This document shows, piece after piece, positions 24,490 to 39,322 of a DNA stretch of 64,000 nucleotides (positions are counted from its first letter, which is position 1; each line of letters opens with the position of its first letter). The notes under the pieces were generated by a model that made no database searches, was not told the origin of the DNA, and saw only the letters and a list, made by a program, of their open reading frames with translations. Position numbers and translations under genes: made by a program. This stretch comes from Dichotomocladium elegans (Eukaryota > Mucoromycota > Mucoromycetes > Mucorales > Lichtheimiaceae): positions 637,501-701,500 of the forward strand of contig JAIXMN010000007.1 of the NCBI GenBank assembly GCA_025716815.1. The letters are read 5' to 3'.

Positions 24490-25386
24490 TCACACGCAAT
24501 GCAGTTTGACTTGAATCCCGCTTGTGTATCGTTTGCTGCTCTGCTGCAATGAGAAGGTCTCGACTTCTAAAAGACGGCGAGAAGCGCGAAAGAGAGAGAA
24601 AGAAAGAGAAAGAGAAAGCGAAGGCCATTAAGGGAGAATACATAATATTAGGGGGGACCGCTGCTATTCTCTTTGCTTCATAGTTTACCTTCGTGCTCTC
24701 CTATCCCTCGTTGCTGCACGATGGTAACAAGTGATATCACATCCGCAATCGCATAATCCATGCCGACGATCGTAACAGTCTCAAACGTTTTCAGACTCCT
24801 GCCAATCTATTGCCGCTGCTGGCATTAGCGTTTTGTTTCACGTCAATGGAGACGGTAACATTGAGATCGATCATCTTACCCATTCGATGTAACGTTCGTA
24901 ACCGTGCGTTAAGCGTCGTTCCCCCTGTCCTTTTGTCCCGATATGGTCAACAGGATCAATTACTCCTTCGATAGTAATGAACTTGGCAGGCTGATCGAAG
25001 AGCGCAGCAGGGATCAATGCTTCATGATGGCTTTCTCTTCGAGCAGAAGGCTGCGCTTGCTGAGAAGAGCCTCTGCGAGACTTCTTTTGTCCAGCCGCAG
25101 TAGGCTTGTCACGCTGCTGCTGGTGTTGTTGTTGTTGTTGTTGTTGTTGTTGTGATGACTGCGGCTGCTGCCTTCTTCTGCCTTTTATATTACTGCCAGA
25201 TAAAGCTGGGGATTCAGATTTTTTCTTAGGCGTTGGAATCGCTGGATCTACTACATTAGCCTGTTTGGTTTGCGGTTGTTGACCAGAAAATCGTTGCTTT
25301 GGTTGCGATTGCTGCTGATGGGATGGCTGATCATTTCCATATTCTAATGGACGTGGCTTAAATTCAACGGCTTTTGGATTCAACAT
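24490..25386 (-). CDS. Alba-like nucleic-acid-binding domain protein
   Basis: Three exons: 25386-24880, 24806-24689 and 24566-24490 (233 residues). The N-terminal 140 residues are low complexity, rich in Gln, Pro, Ser and Lys with a polyQ run. The C-terminal part reads as an Alba-type fold. It has a helix (RYIEWIGRSLKTFETVTIVG), a glycine followed by a buried helix (MDYAIADVISLVTIVQQRGI), then a strand (EVETFSLQQSSKRYTSGIQV). This is the arrangement of Rpp20/Rpp25/Alba proteins, which bind RNA or DNA. The assignment rests on pattern, not a strict motif, so an RNase P/MRP or mRNP role is only a suggestion. The stop lies 87 bp upstream of the peptidase ATG on the same strand. Confidence 0.7.
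25110..25153 (-). repeat. Polyglutamine tract in the Alba-like gene
   Basis: CAA-dominated Gln run (TTG repeats on the plus strand) of about 12 codons, with a His, inside the low-complexity N-terminus. Confidence 0.85.
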
Positions 25387-25732
25387 GTTTATATAAAAGT
25401 AGAGTTAAAGTTGCTTCAGGCAGATTGGTTTGTCATGGTGGTTGGAAACAAAACAAAAAAAAGAAAGGAGTGGAACTTTTCTAAAAAAAAAATGGTAGGC
25501 TCTCCGGCATGATAAAAGAGTTTCTGTGCGCTGCAAGTGCTAGATTGCATTACGTACTGTACCCATGGTCACGAGAACATCTTCTTTATATTTATTGCAT
25601 ACTGATAAAAAGACGTAGGGATGAATCGATGATGTTACGTGTTTGTGGGTGCGATACATCGGGAAAAGGGCGGGAAGAGGAAGAGATCAAATGCGATATT
25701 GAAGAGAAACATTGAAGAAAAAAAAAAGATAT
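25387..25732. other. Gap between the Alba-like gene and enolase
   Basis: It holds the Alba-like gene promoter and the enolase 3' UTR. Poly-A runs occur near 25450-25491. No coding signal is seen. Confidence 0.5.
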
Positions 25733-28789
<3,057 letters not shown>

Positions 28790-28965
28790 GTCCTCTTAAT
28801 GAAGAACATAAGCGTTTAACATTGTCCTTGATCGACTGATGGAGCAACTGCTCAGGAATCTGAGGATTTTAAAGTATTCAAGACGAATATCTATTCACTG
28901 ATGAAGCACAAGTGCAATCTATCATTGGAAATGCTCCATCTCAGCCTATGCCGGCGCCGGTAGAA
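28790..28965 (+). mobile_element. Decayed Tc1/mariner-like transposase fragment
   Basis: The translation is broken by a stop and frameshifts. Three pieces match the larger relic at 62.3-63.05 kb. Near 28790-28830 it reads PLNEEHKRLTLSLID. Shifted by one frame from about 28826 it reads VLDRLMEQLLRNLRILK, beside VLEQLIEQLLQRFEGLK there. Shifted again from about 28864 it reads DFKVFKTNIYSLMKHKCNLS, beside GLKVFKQRSIDLLKNGMQL. Only the DNA-binding half of the transposase is recognisable. It lies 93 bp beyond the NF1 stop, pointing into the 3' end of NF1. Confidence 0.7.
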
Positions 28966-29057
28966 GTGATGGAGCGTCTTTTGTATTTTTATGCAGTGAA
29001 TTATATCTTTTGTAAAAATAAAAAAAAAAGTATGTATAATCTAATCGGAAGCAAGGA

Positions 29058-32000
29058 CTACTCTGTCATTCGGCCCAAAAACTGGCTTACCAACTGGGCA
29101 TTTTTTGCCACAATGGTCCGGCCTGTGTCAAATGTGGCATCACAGAACGCGGAAAATCCGAGTTCTTCGAGATATGCCCTTTGGCTATGTCGACCTGACG
29201 ATTGGGTGAAGACTGGTTCGGAGCAGGCGGTGACGAGGATCTCAGTGATAGCGTCAATGACAGCGATATTTTGCCCTCCTGCGATGATTCGGTTCATCTC
29301 AGGGAGGAGTGAGTCGTACCTAGAAAAAAAAAACATGGGGTTGGGTGGGGGAAGATGGATGTTTCTGAATTTGACTTTGTACTCTTTTTTTTTTCACTTG
29401 TGGCTCAAATCCTTCTTACACTAATGAGAAGACCTCTGGGATGGAAACGGCCGCTTCTGCCAAAAACTTGTAGAGGAAGAGTCGCTCGGTTTCGTTCTCG
29501 ACGGATGTGACCATTGCAACAGCCAAGGATACAAGCAGAAGGGCAGTCGTGTTATCTGGGATTTCCAGCGTGTCAAATATACGCACGTAGCTTGATCCAG
29601 CCTCAAGGGCCTCGAGATCCAGGTCATTAATCGATGCGAGCCGCAATAGATCACCGAGCGTATTGCTCTTGGCGGCAATGGGCAATAGGCCAGCTAAATA
29701 ACCTAGCGTGTGAGCCTCAACCATGTTGAGCTTCATCGAGCGCTTGCTGTCGATCTCTAGAAAAGTTGTCAGGCACTGGAATACAGCATCTTTAGAGCTG
29801 CTTTGCAGGGATCCTTTCAAAAGAGTGCCTGTTACAGCAAAGGAAAAGTTTGTAGAGAAACAAACACCGCAGGCATTGTCGAGTTCCTCGCTAATATCAG
29901 CAAACGGCACCCGAGCTTCCATGAGGACTTCCATTAAGGACTTCTCAGCAAAGAGATCGTGGGTATCTAACGCACGCAGCACTGACTGCAGAAATTCGAT
30001 TGCTGGAACTGATATTGCTGGATAGTTCATCTGTACAAGTGCAATTGCCAGCCAGAACAGGGGCTGAAGGTACCGAGAATCGCTCGGGAGGTTGTTGATT
30101 ATACGGCTGAGGCACATCATGATGCTAACAATCAAACTCGAGTCGGTCTCGTTAAAGATGGCCAGAGCTCCTCGGAGGGCCACGATGATTTGATAAATCA
30201 GATCATCATCAACCTCATCCTGAGCAAGGCATCCTAATACCACAAAGGCTCGTGGTTGCGTAGATGGATTGAACTGGAATGCCGAACTCGCAACGAGACC
30301 CATCCACCTTGCACGCCACATGTTGGCAACATCTACCAATTCACACTTTTGCTTCAACTCACATGATAGAAACCACGGTACTTCTTTTTTTGTTTTTGCT
30401 TACCAATAGAGGGTGCGCCAATATTAATCGCCTCCAATAGCAGCGTGATGATGCTTTCAAGGGATGAAAGACTCACTGTTTCCGAAACGTCTGTCATGGT
30501 GTCCTGGGTGATTGTAAATGCGTTGGCATGTGGCTTTGTCAAACCGAAGTATACTCGATTCTTGCTATCGCATAGCTCGGTCAACAAGAGCTGGAGCTTT
30601 TTGAGGTTCTCTTCAGATTGTGGCATGTCAGTGCATAGCGTGTGAACAACATTAACCACTAATTCGTGGACGGATGCACGCACGAGTGTCGGGCCAGTGC
30701 CGACGAGCAAGGACACTATATGGAAGATTTCGGGCAAGTAAGGTTTCCCTGGACCGTTATTGTTGAATGAGAGCATGAGAATAAATCGCAAAAGAACAGC
30801 AATCTCTGCCCATGCAGGGTGTTCGGTTAAGCTGCGGCACGGTCGAAGTGAAGTGCGGTGAAGCACGCGTCTCAGTCGGCTGATAACCTTCCCGCGCACT
30901 GAGATGCTGGCCAATGTTACTATGGTATCTGCCATTATTTCGGCCTGAGGTGATCCTGCCCCGTGTTCAACCGAATACTGCACGAAAGCATCAAGGATGA
31001 TATTGATCAACTCGTCCACTGTTGAGAGGGTCTTCCATATCTTGTCCTGGACGTGTTTATACATCTATTGCAAAGCAAATTAGTCTTATTATACGTAAAC
31101 GAGCCGCTGATGGTACATACATCGCTTCTTGACACTGTCAACTCAATCAGAAGTCTCAAAATATCTCTCATCTTCAACAAATTCTTGTTGTCGTCGTCTG
31201 AAGTCGGGCGGCTGTAAAGAGCAAGGTTTCGTAGCCAAGGTGCCATGTAGTCCAGACAAAGCTGCCTCATGGATTCCTCTGATTTGCTGAAACCAACCAG
31301 GCATTCTTTAAGGAATTCCAGGGTAAGATGCTGTTCAGTAGACGCAAGGCTCTCGCTGATAGTCACAATAAAGTCTGTACTGTTCGCGGGAATACAAAGA
31401 TCTACGGTTCGGCTTCAGTTGACCGATCATATTGTACATGTACTACGATTTTTGAATACCTCTAGCGTTTAATAGTTGGTTGCCAGTGTCGAAGCGGAAC
31501 GAAAGGCTGAGTGCATACAGCAAGTTGTAGGCTGCTAGACGAAGACCAGGATCATCACTCCCAGTATTGATCAATGCCATGTTTAATAGGCGACCGGGGA
31601 CATCATTCGGTCGAATAGCACGTTCGCTCGTAGTTCCGGGCTTAGTAGACTCGTACCGATTCTTGTTGTACCTCAAAAGAGCAAGGATTGCATCCCGTTT
31701 TGAAGAGGAAAGCACAATTGATGTCTTACCATGGTTGGCCTTGACCAATAATTCCCCACCATTTTCAGACTTTGAGTTGGGAAGCGCCACAATTTCATCG
31801 ATCTCCGAGATATGATAGACTTCATTGAGCACTGCATACATGTTCATAAAGATCTCTTGTTTTCGTACCTAAAGGTATCAAGCTTTTGAATTAGCCCTAG
31901 CAAAAGGAACTGGGAGATAAACTTACAGTCTGCAACTGCACATGTTCCTGGCTGATCTTTACAATGACTGGAACCGAGGAGGTTTTGAGATTTGTGATTT

Positions 32001-35000
32001 TGGTGACGGGAGAGAACACTGTCATTGGCGCTTTTTCAAGATCCATGGTCTCTTTCGGCAAGTGGATCTCGGATGGTGCAATCTTATCATAAAGCTCGGT
32101 AGTAGCACTCACAAAAATGGACCGCTTGAGTATTTTGAGGATAATGGCACGAGCAACTCTTGTGAAGTTGCGATAAAATTCTTGATTCGGGTTGAATATA
32201 TAAACTTGAGATAGATTGTCGTTGACTTCTGCAAAAATGAATTGGAAGAACTGTGATAACCACTGTGAAGGCAATGCTGTTTCTGTCTTGAAGCCTGTAG
32301 TATCAAACACCATTTCATATGGTCGGTTTAAGTGCGGTTCCATCACCTAAGGAAACAAAAAATACGTACGAATGCCCTTTTAACGGTGCGACTAAAACAA
32401 TGTGCCTTCTAGCCTTACCCGAAGCATGTAGTATATCGTCAATTCATAATCATAATTTTCAGTGTCCATATTTCTGGGGACCCAGTAGAATACAGGTCGT
32501 CCTAACTTGGATACTCCGGATTGGTAAAAGAAATTGGCGGTGCTAATGCCCCCCAAATCCCGATGATTATTGCGACGGATGAATTCACTGTAGTCATGAT
32601 TGCTGTTGGTTATAGCGTAGTTGCGTGAAAGTGTCAATTCCGCCTGGACGGTCTCGCAGGGCTGCCCGAGTTGGGCAAGTAAAGTTGACAAGCGATCGAG
32701 TGTCTTTTTCCATTCAAGCAGTGTTTGTGTATCCCTGGCATCGTTTTTAATCTTCCGGGTTGCCAGTTCACGGCTCATGCGTTCAAGGTTATCGTATAGA
32801 TATCGATGGATACGATAGTAAATTTTTTGATCCATTCTTGTTGGCGATTCCGTCTGTATGATGGCCTCACTTTCGACTGTCGAGATGGTTCGCAGAAAAC
32901 TGGTTACTCTGTAGATATTTTCCGTCACAAAGTCGTTGAGTACAAACATGTGTGTCTCTTTTGATCCGAACAAGACGTTATTGGCAATATTTTGCATCAA
33001 ACGTGTCGCCTGGAGCAAGAGCTTTCGGATATTCTTGCTCCTTGGAGTGGCCTGCTTTGATAAACCTGCGTTCTCAGGAGACACAATAACTGGACCAAAG
33101 AGTCGCAAGAAGACAAAACTTCCTACAGCCACGTTCTTCGCCTCAGAAAATCGCTTGTGGACCATATCGGCAATCATTGATAGTTCCTCACGGAATGCCC
33201 TTACATCAGCTATTAGAAATCGTACCAGCATATTTGTTTATAGACGAATTTCCTTACGGTGGTGCACTGGGAGCCGACGTGCAAATGGCATTCAACAGGA
33301 TTTCGGTCGCGCGAATCACATTGTCCTTATTCTGCATAAGCTCTTCTCCGGGATTGATTTTCTGAGGGTCCAGCTCCCATGTTGTTTGCTCATCGGGCAG
33401 GGCATTAATGGCTTCTAGAGCAGGTTGGAGTGTGGAACGAACGTAGTCATGGCAAATTCTTTTTGCAAAGGTGGATAGTAAGCGGGTCGCCATGGTGGTG
33501 CTTCTAAAGAGGGTTGCCTCGTGCTCGGTAGAGAACACTTCCTTTTCAACAGACGCCTTTAAGAGAGGAACCACCCTTCCACGAGCTTCAAATGCGGTTA
33601 ATAAGGAATCGGCTACATTCGATGCTTCATTGGATTGGCAAATATCGCACAAAAGCATGATTACTTCGAGGTCCGCCTCTACCAACATCTAAAATACGCG
33701 AGTAAGATGTACGTTCTATCAATAATCGTGTCGAACTCACGTCTATAAGCTTCTCATATCGATCCATCATCACATTCTCCGCAAGCGTCTCAAACTCGGT
33801 TCCTTGATTGAGGATATTGGTGAGCACCTGCATAAATGCCGCGCGGGTGCGCATATCTTCGTGATAGCCCATTGCTAAGGAGTATTTAAGCCCGGCATCA
33901 ACATTTGCGCTCAGTAAATTTGACATGGCCATAATGGTCGTCTCCTTAAGGGGGGCCATGTCATGGTAGGTATCTGATTTTGGCACTATACGCATATCCC
34001 GTGCCCCTTTTGAGACAGCGTTATGTTCAATCTAAGGTGAATAGGATGGTGTCAATATCACAGTCTCGATTCTCATGGATGTAGCTACCTCGGCGAGCCG
34101 ACATCGGTTAAGGAGCTTTAAAAAGAACGTAAAGTACTTGTAGAAAAGTTTGCTTTTTACTTGATTTCTTTCGGCATCCCGCGTCACTTCAGAGCTTTGA
34201 AGTGGGAGCTGCCGAAGAAGCGCCTCGATGGCCTTTAGACAAGCATAGTCGAGATCGCGATGCAACTTCTCGTACTGGGATATATCTTGAACCAAGGGCC
34301 CAGACTTGACATCTGGTTTCTGCTAGAAAGAGAGAAAATCATAAGGCACAGGTGAATAACATGGCAACTGTCTGCGTTAGTATACTTACCAAGGAAAAGT
34401 CACTCGTCCACTCAACAATCATTTCGAGGAGCTTATTTCGAAGCTGAATGTCATTACGTATAATAATCTGCTCTCTCTTCTGCGCAAGAACTTCCAAAAG
34501 ATGGCACATTTTGATCTTGATTCGAAGGCTGTTAAAGCTAGGCTGTAGCTTGTTGATATAACGCGCAAAGTATTCGGTAAGGGTACCGAAATCAACGCTG
34601 AGTAGCGAGTCATTGGGATCGACAATACGATCCAGAATGATCTTAAGAATCAAGGTAGCCTGCTCGACAAGCAACGTATTTCGGGAGCTCTGGATAGCTT
34701 CACCGTCCAGAGAAAAGCATCGAGACACCGCGCTTTCCAGATGCCGAAAGAGGATTGCGTAAAGGGCCACGGAAAGATCAGATCCAAGTGTTTCTTTGAC
34801 GCCTTCACGAATAAAAATATTGTCCGAGATTAACAGATTCGTCATCTCACCCACAAAGGTATCCACAAGAGACGGCGGTTCGGATGGTGCAGATCGGCGG
34901 CGTAGGTCCCCGCTGTTGATATCATAGTCAGATGTAAGCCAGCAACCGCCGAGTGATGCAAGGAAACCAGTATAATTTTGCCAGAGCGTTTGCTTCTCCT

Positions 35001-38000
35001 CATCAAATTCTATCTTAGTAGCCGATGGCAAGACCGGGCGCGCGGGGACTTGCTGAACGTTGGCCCCTTTGGACTTGCCTCCTTTCTTCGCTACAGGCAC
35101 TGGTTCTGGCGCTGAGTTCTCCGTAGCCGCTTCTTCAGGTTGTCGGTTTACCATCTGGGTCAGTATCTTCCATCGCTTCCATACCTCTTCCCAGGCTGCC
35201 AAACTGCCTGGTGTGTGTTGAGATATCAAACGCATATATTTTCGAATACGCTTCTGCTGTGCTTTTCGCCCGAGGAATACTTCCTCTTCCGATGCTAGTT
35301 CGGCATAAATCGGGATATTGGCGAAGAGTGTGACATTATTGCCCGCGAGCTCCTCATCGTCACCAGCAAGTTGAGCTTCCTCACACAGATATCCAAGGCA
35401 TTTGATAGCATCGGTGCATAGCACAGGATCTGGTGAGCATAGCGACACCAGCAATGCAATCTCAAGTGCCACTGACGCCTGAAGTCGTTCACGGGCATCA
35501 GCGCCCTCAGAACCACGGTTCTATGTGAAATGGACGGAGGGTTAATGTCGCGCCGAACAAAGTGTTAAGGCGAGAGACATGTGTCACTTGCTTGATTCAT
35601 GCGCAGAAATCCACGACGCGCTTCAAAGAGCCGAATCAGCAATCCCAGCAAAAACCGAAGGTCTTCTTCACTTTGCTTGCTGTCCAGGATCTGCCTTGCC
35701 AGCGTAAAAACAACCTTTGAGGATATCCGCCAAAAGTTGACCATCATCTTTTGCTCTGAGCCCCAATGCATGATATTATTGACCTGATGAAGCGACACTA
35801 GACATTCTCTTGAAAGTCTACGTATGGTCTGATCAGGATGTTGAAATAACTTAGCCATGCCGGCCATGATTGCAACGTTGTCTTCAGCAGAGTCGCTGTC
35901 ATTCCCGAGAAGAACTGAAAGTGAATCAACACGGAAAAGTCGAAGAAGGTCTTGAGTCAAATCAACAAAGTGTTGACTATTAGAGCGACATGCTCCGACT
36001 CCATTTCCGGGCCGTCGGATCGTCTGTGAATTTAGAATTGGGGTTGATGGTGTTTCCTTGGGAAAAGCTTCTAAGTTCAAGGCTTGAAGGAAGATCTTTC
36101 TCAAGGGGTCGCAGATCCCTCTGTACATGGACGAGATGGATGGATTCCAAGGAAGCCGATTTTCTTCCCGCGCAATCTCCAGGCACGCCTTCACAAAGGC
36201 GATCTTGAAGACGGGCGGGACATTTTCTTCTATACATGGAGGTATGAGGTTCTGCAGAGTTTCTTCGCACTTTAGGCGGAGACGCGCGAGAAGATAATCC
36301 GTTATAAGAATTTCTTGATTGATAACGTATCCAAGGCTGGATGCTATAGCGTTGTCTGCTGCAAGATTGCGGTTGAAGCTCCACACCTTCTCGCACAAGT
36401 CAGCTTCAATGTCGGAGGCAATGTGCCGTAGGACACTTTCGTCTGTAGGCTTTACATATGTCGCGGCCTTGCAGATGTCCACATAGCATATTGCGGCGAT
36501 ATCTGCGGTCTTTGATGCTTTCAGCGACTTCCTTAGTGTGCTGAGAAAACTCGTCTTTGGGCAGCCGAAATTTCAGATAAAACATTGTGGATAGGCATCT
36601 CAGCGATACGTTTTTGGACTTACCCTTCGGGTTTGAACTGCAGGATTGTCAAGAAATGCCTGGAGTAAGAGGTCCTGGGAGAGAATTAGCAAAATCGTCT
36701 GCAATGGCCAAAAAATAGCCTTTTGTCTAGGACTCTCCGCCGCTGAATTGCACATGTCAAAGAGAATCTCCGAGCCACTGAGGAGGCGATTATTGCTTGC
36801 GCACACCTCACTAAACTCTACAGGGTAAGTCTCGATCCAGCGCCAGATCGCTTTGCGCATCATTTTTGCAAAAAGCATCTTGCCCTGGCGTTTCATATGC
36901 AGGAAATATGGACTGAGTTCTATACAACAATTGTCAGCCTGACACGCCTTCGAACACAGAGATGTATAGAAAAAGATCATATAAGATATTCTATTTTACC
37001 GGATAAGACTGTATGAAGCCGCTGTCTTGTCAAGCAGCTAAACTCGAGCATGCGAATTTCAGGTGGATTGACTTCTACTCCATCTCCCGCAGCACCCAGG
37101 ATATGCACTGCATTTTTGATTTTAGCGTAATACGTGGACCAGTTGCTTGCACTGGCATAATATAGGATTCGCCCAGCTGTTCTGTATATATCCATAGTAA
37201 GCGCCAGTTGCTTCCTATCTATGCTAACGGCGAAGGTATCAATTGGGTATTCTGAAGGGGTTGAATATTGCTGATCGTTCGCCTCTTCGATAAGATGCGC
37301 TTGATGAAGAAACCGGCCCATCAACGCCAATAGGTACGATGCAAGGGCTTCATCGAGAGGAGGAGGATCAACAATGTATGTTTCAGGTTCGCTGTGTTTA
37401 CAACTGGGATCGCTACTACTAGATCGTCCGTTGTTTGCGGTAAGCGGTGCCTGCAGGAATTCCGTCTCAGACGCTACGGCGGTTGAACTGATTTTGGTCC
37501 CGTTCAGTGCAGCCATTGCAGCTGCGGCTGCGGCTTCCTCCATCGCAGCCGCGGTATCCGCTGGCGCACGGTTCAATGTCTTGCGATAGGTCTTCCAATG
37601 GTGTTGCATGCATGCCGACAATAAACGGAGAAGAAACAGCTGCGAATGAAGCACTTCCACCGACACTTGGAGGTCAAAAACGGACGTGGGAGATTGATAG
37701 CTCTGTCGCTCGAAAATTAGCGCACGGTGAAAAATTTAAACTTAAAATCTAACCTTGGAAACACCCTCGAGAACAGAACCCAACACATTGACGACAGTCG
37801 AGAGTTTAAACTCTGACAACTCGATAATAGAAGCCACTGCGCTCCAGCTGATTAACACTAGGGGAGGTCATGGTATACCCGAAGTAAAAGAAATCACATA
37901 CCGATCTGCTGAACTGTAGGGTCTTGTTCTATGCTCTCGATCGTCTTCCCGCCGTCTACAGGAAGCTAGACCAATCATTTGTTGAGGTTTGCTTCGGGCA

Positions 38001-38073
38001 GGGAACAAGGCGAACTTACTAGCACGGCTACGCGATTGATCAAGCTTCCGATTAGCTTTGTGTGGGAGCGCAT
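29058..38073 (-). CDS. Neurofibromin (NF1/IRA), Ras GTPase-activating protein
   Basis: Seventeen exons join in phase (2665 residues): 38073-38020, 37975-37912, 37857-37754, 37702-37000, 36919-36624, 36554-35592, 35520-34390, 34322-34089, 34031-33741, 33688-33258, 33199-32419, 32346-31927, 31868-31460, 31401-31121, 31064-30404, 30332-29420, 29319-29058. It switches off Ras by speeding GTP hydrolysis. In the GAP domain the arginine finger is in HEATLFRSTTMATRLLSTF (about residue 1340). The FLR/P motif is FVFLRLFGPVIVSPE (about 1455). A Sec14-like lipid-binding module follows (GVSKLGRPVFYWVPRN, EMVFDTTGF), then a PH-like part and about 900 residues of helical repeats. Long helical repeats also fill the N-terminal 1200. 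Length and order match animal NF1 and yeast Ira. The intron after exon 6 starts GCAAGT. The start is the least sure part: upstream exons may exist. Confidence 0.94.
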
Positions 38074-39322
38074 ATACGGTGATGACAGGGATGAATGGCG
38101 TCTGGTGTTGAAATAGTATTATGTTCAACCTAACGAACAAGGAAAGGCGATGGCTGGGCAGTGTGAGAAATGACGAAGAGAAACATGCACAGCTCGAGCC
38201 CAGTGAAAGAGATAGAAGGAAAGTAATATGAGTAAAAAGGAACCAGGCGGGACTTCAATGGTGATGGAGGACGAGCGAAACGACCAGTTTAAGCTTCTTG
38301 TGGGTCCACCCTCTCCTTGCTCAACCATGAAATCGACAACCTCCTAGGTGCGATCATTTTCAGCGAATCTCCTCCCTATCTTCCCTTTCAATGATAGATT
38401 TGCTTCCTGGGGATCTCAGTCAACATATTGAGCACAAGATAGTATTCCGAATGCCCACCCCCCATGTGGTACAGGTACGCTGTCATCCCAACTTCCGAAA
38501 TGCGCTTACTGTTGGTCGCCTCAGTTCCTCTCCCCTTCCTCTTCCATATCCACCATCATTGATCCCATCATCAGAGGCTCTTCCTTTCGATCGTGCCTGA
38601 TATTAATCAGCGCATAGCCATAATTCATGCCGATCACGTTTCGCGGAGATACACGCGTTTGGGTGCTCAGCATAAATCAGCAAGAGATCCCCATTCTATT
38701 ATTCAGTGCGAACGAGTGTATGCAATTAGCAATCGTTTCCAAGTCATGGGTCGCGAATAAATGGCTTTTGTGCTGCGATCTCTGCCTGTCAAACATGAAA
38801 GATGATGAGCAATTCGATGGAGCCGAAATATCCTTGAACTTTGCGCGACTGCCTGACCATCACAGTTGCGTGGCGGGGTCTATAAAGGATGTGGAGAGAG
38901 GCGGTGTTATTGCTTTCGAAGCACACACAGCATCACACATATATATCCGCTCCCGCCCTCCCCACTCCAGTCGTTATTTTGGCCGTAGTACGATCCCTGA
39001 ATCGGGGCTGCACCCTCGCACTAGCGATTATTTTTCACGTGCGTTCATTGTGGGTTAATGTTCCTCGTACAACCCTGTTCTTAATGCTTCATTGATTTGA
39101 TTGCGACTGACAGTTCTTCGGTTCCCACAGATAATTATCATACCATGAAAATAAAGCAATTTTCTCTGTGGCAACAGGAATTATATTACAAGTCATTGTC
39201 AACAACAGAAATCTTTTCTCTCTATAAAAAAATCCTTGTCGACTGAATGAATCGACAAGTTTTATTCATGATGCAAAAGGAGTATGATAATAAAGATAAA
39301 ATATATACAGCAGGTCTTCCTT
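38074..39322. other. Region between NF1 start and the zinc-cluster gene
   Basis: About 1.25 kb. A minus-strand ATG frame at 38328-38125 could be an NF1 5' exon, but I found no phase-compatible donor. A plus-strand 143-codon frame (38627-39058) lacks domain signals and codon bias, and I take it as chance. CT-rich patches occur at 38360-38390 and 38520-38560. Confidence 0.4.

Noticed and set aside
38125..38328. Minus-strand ATG frame as a first NF1 exon
   Set aside because: No GT site gives phase 2 as needed for the next exon, so the ATG at 38073 is used instead.
38627..39058. 143-codon plus-strand frame near the NF1 start
   Set aside because: No domain, no codon bias, no splice partners, and a second frame overlaps it; fits chance.
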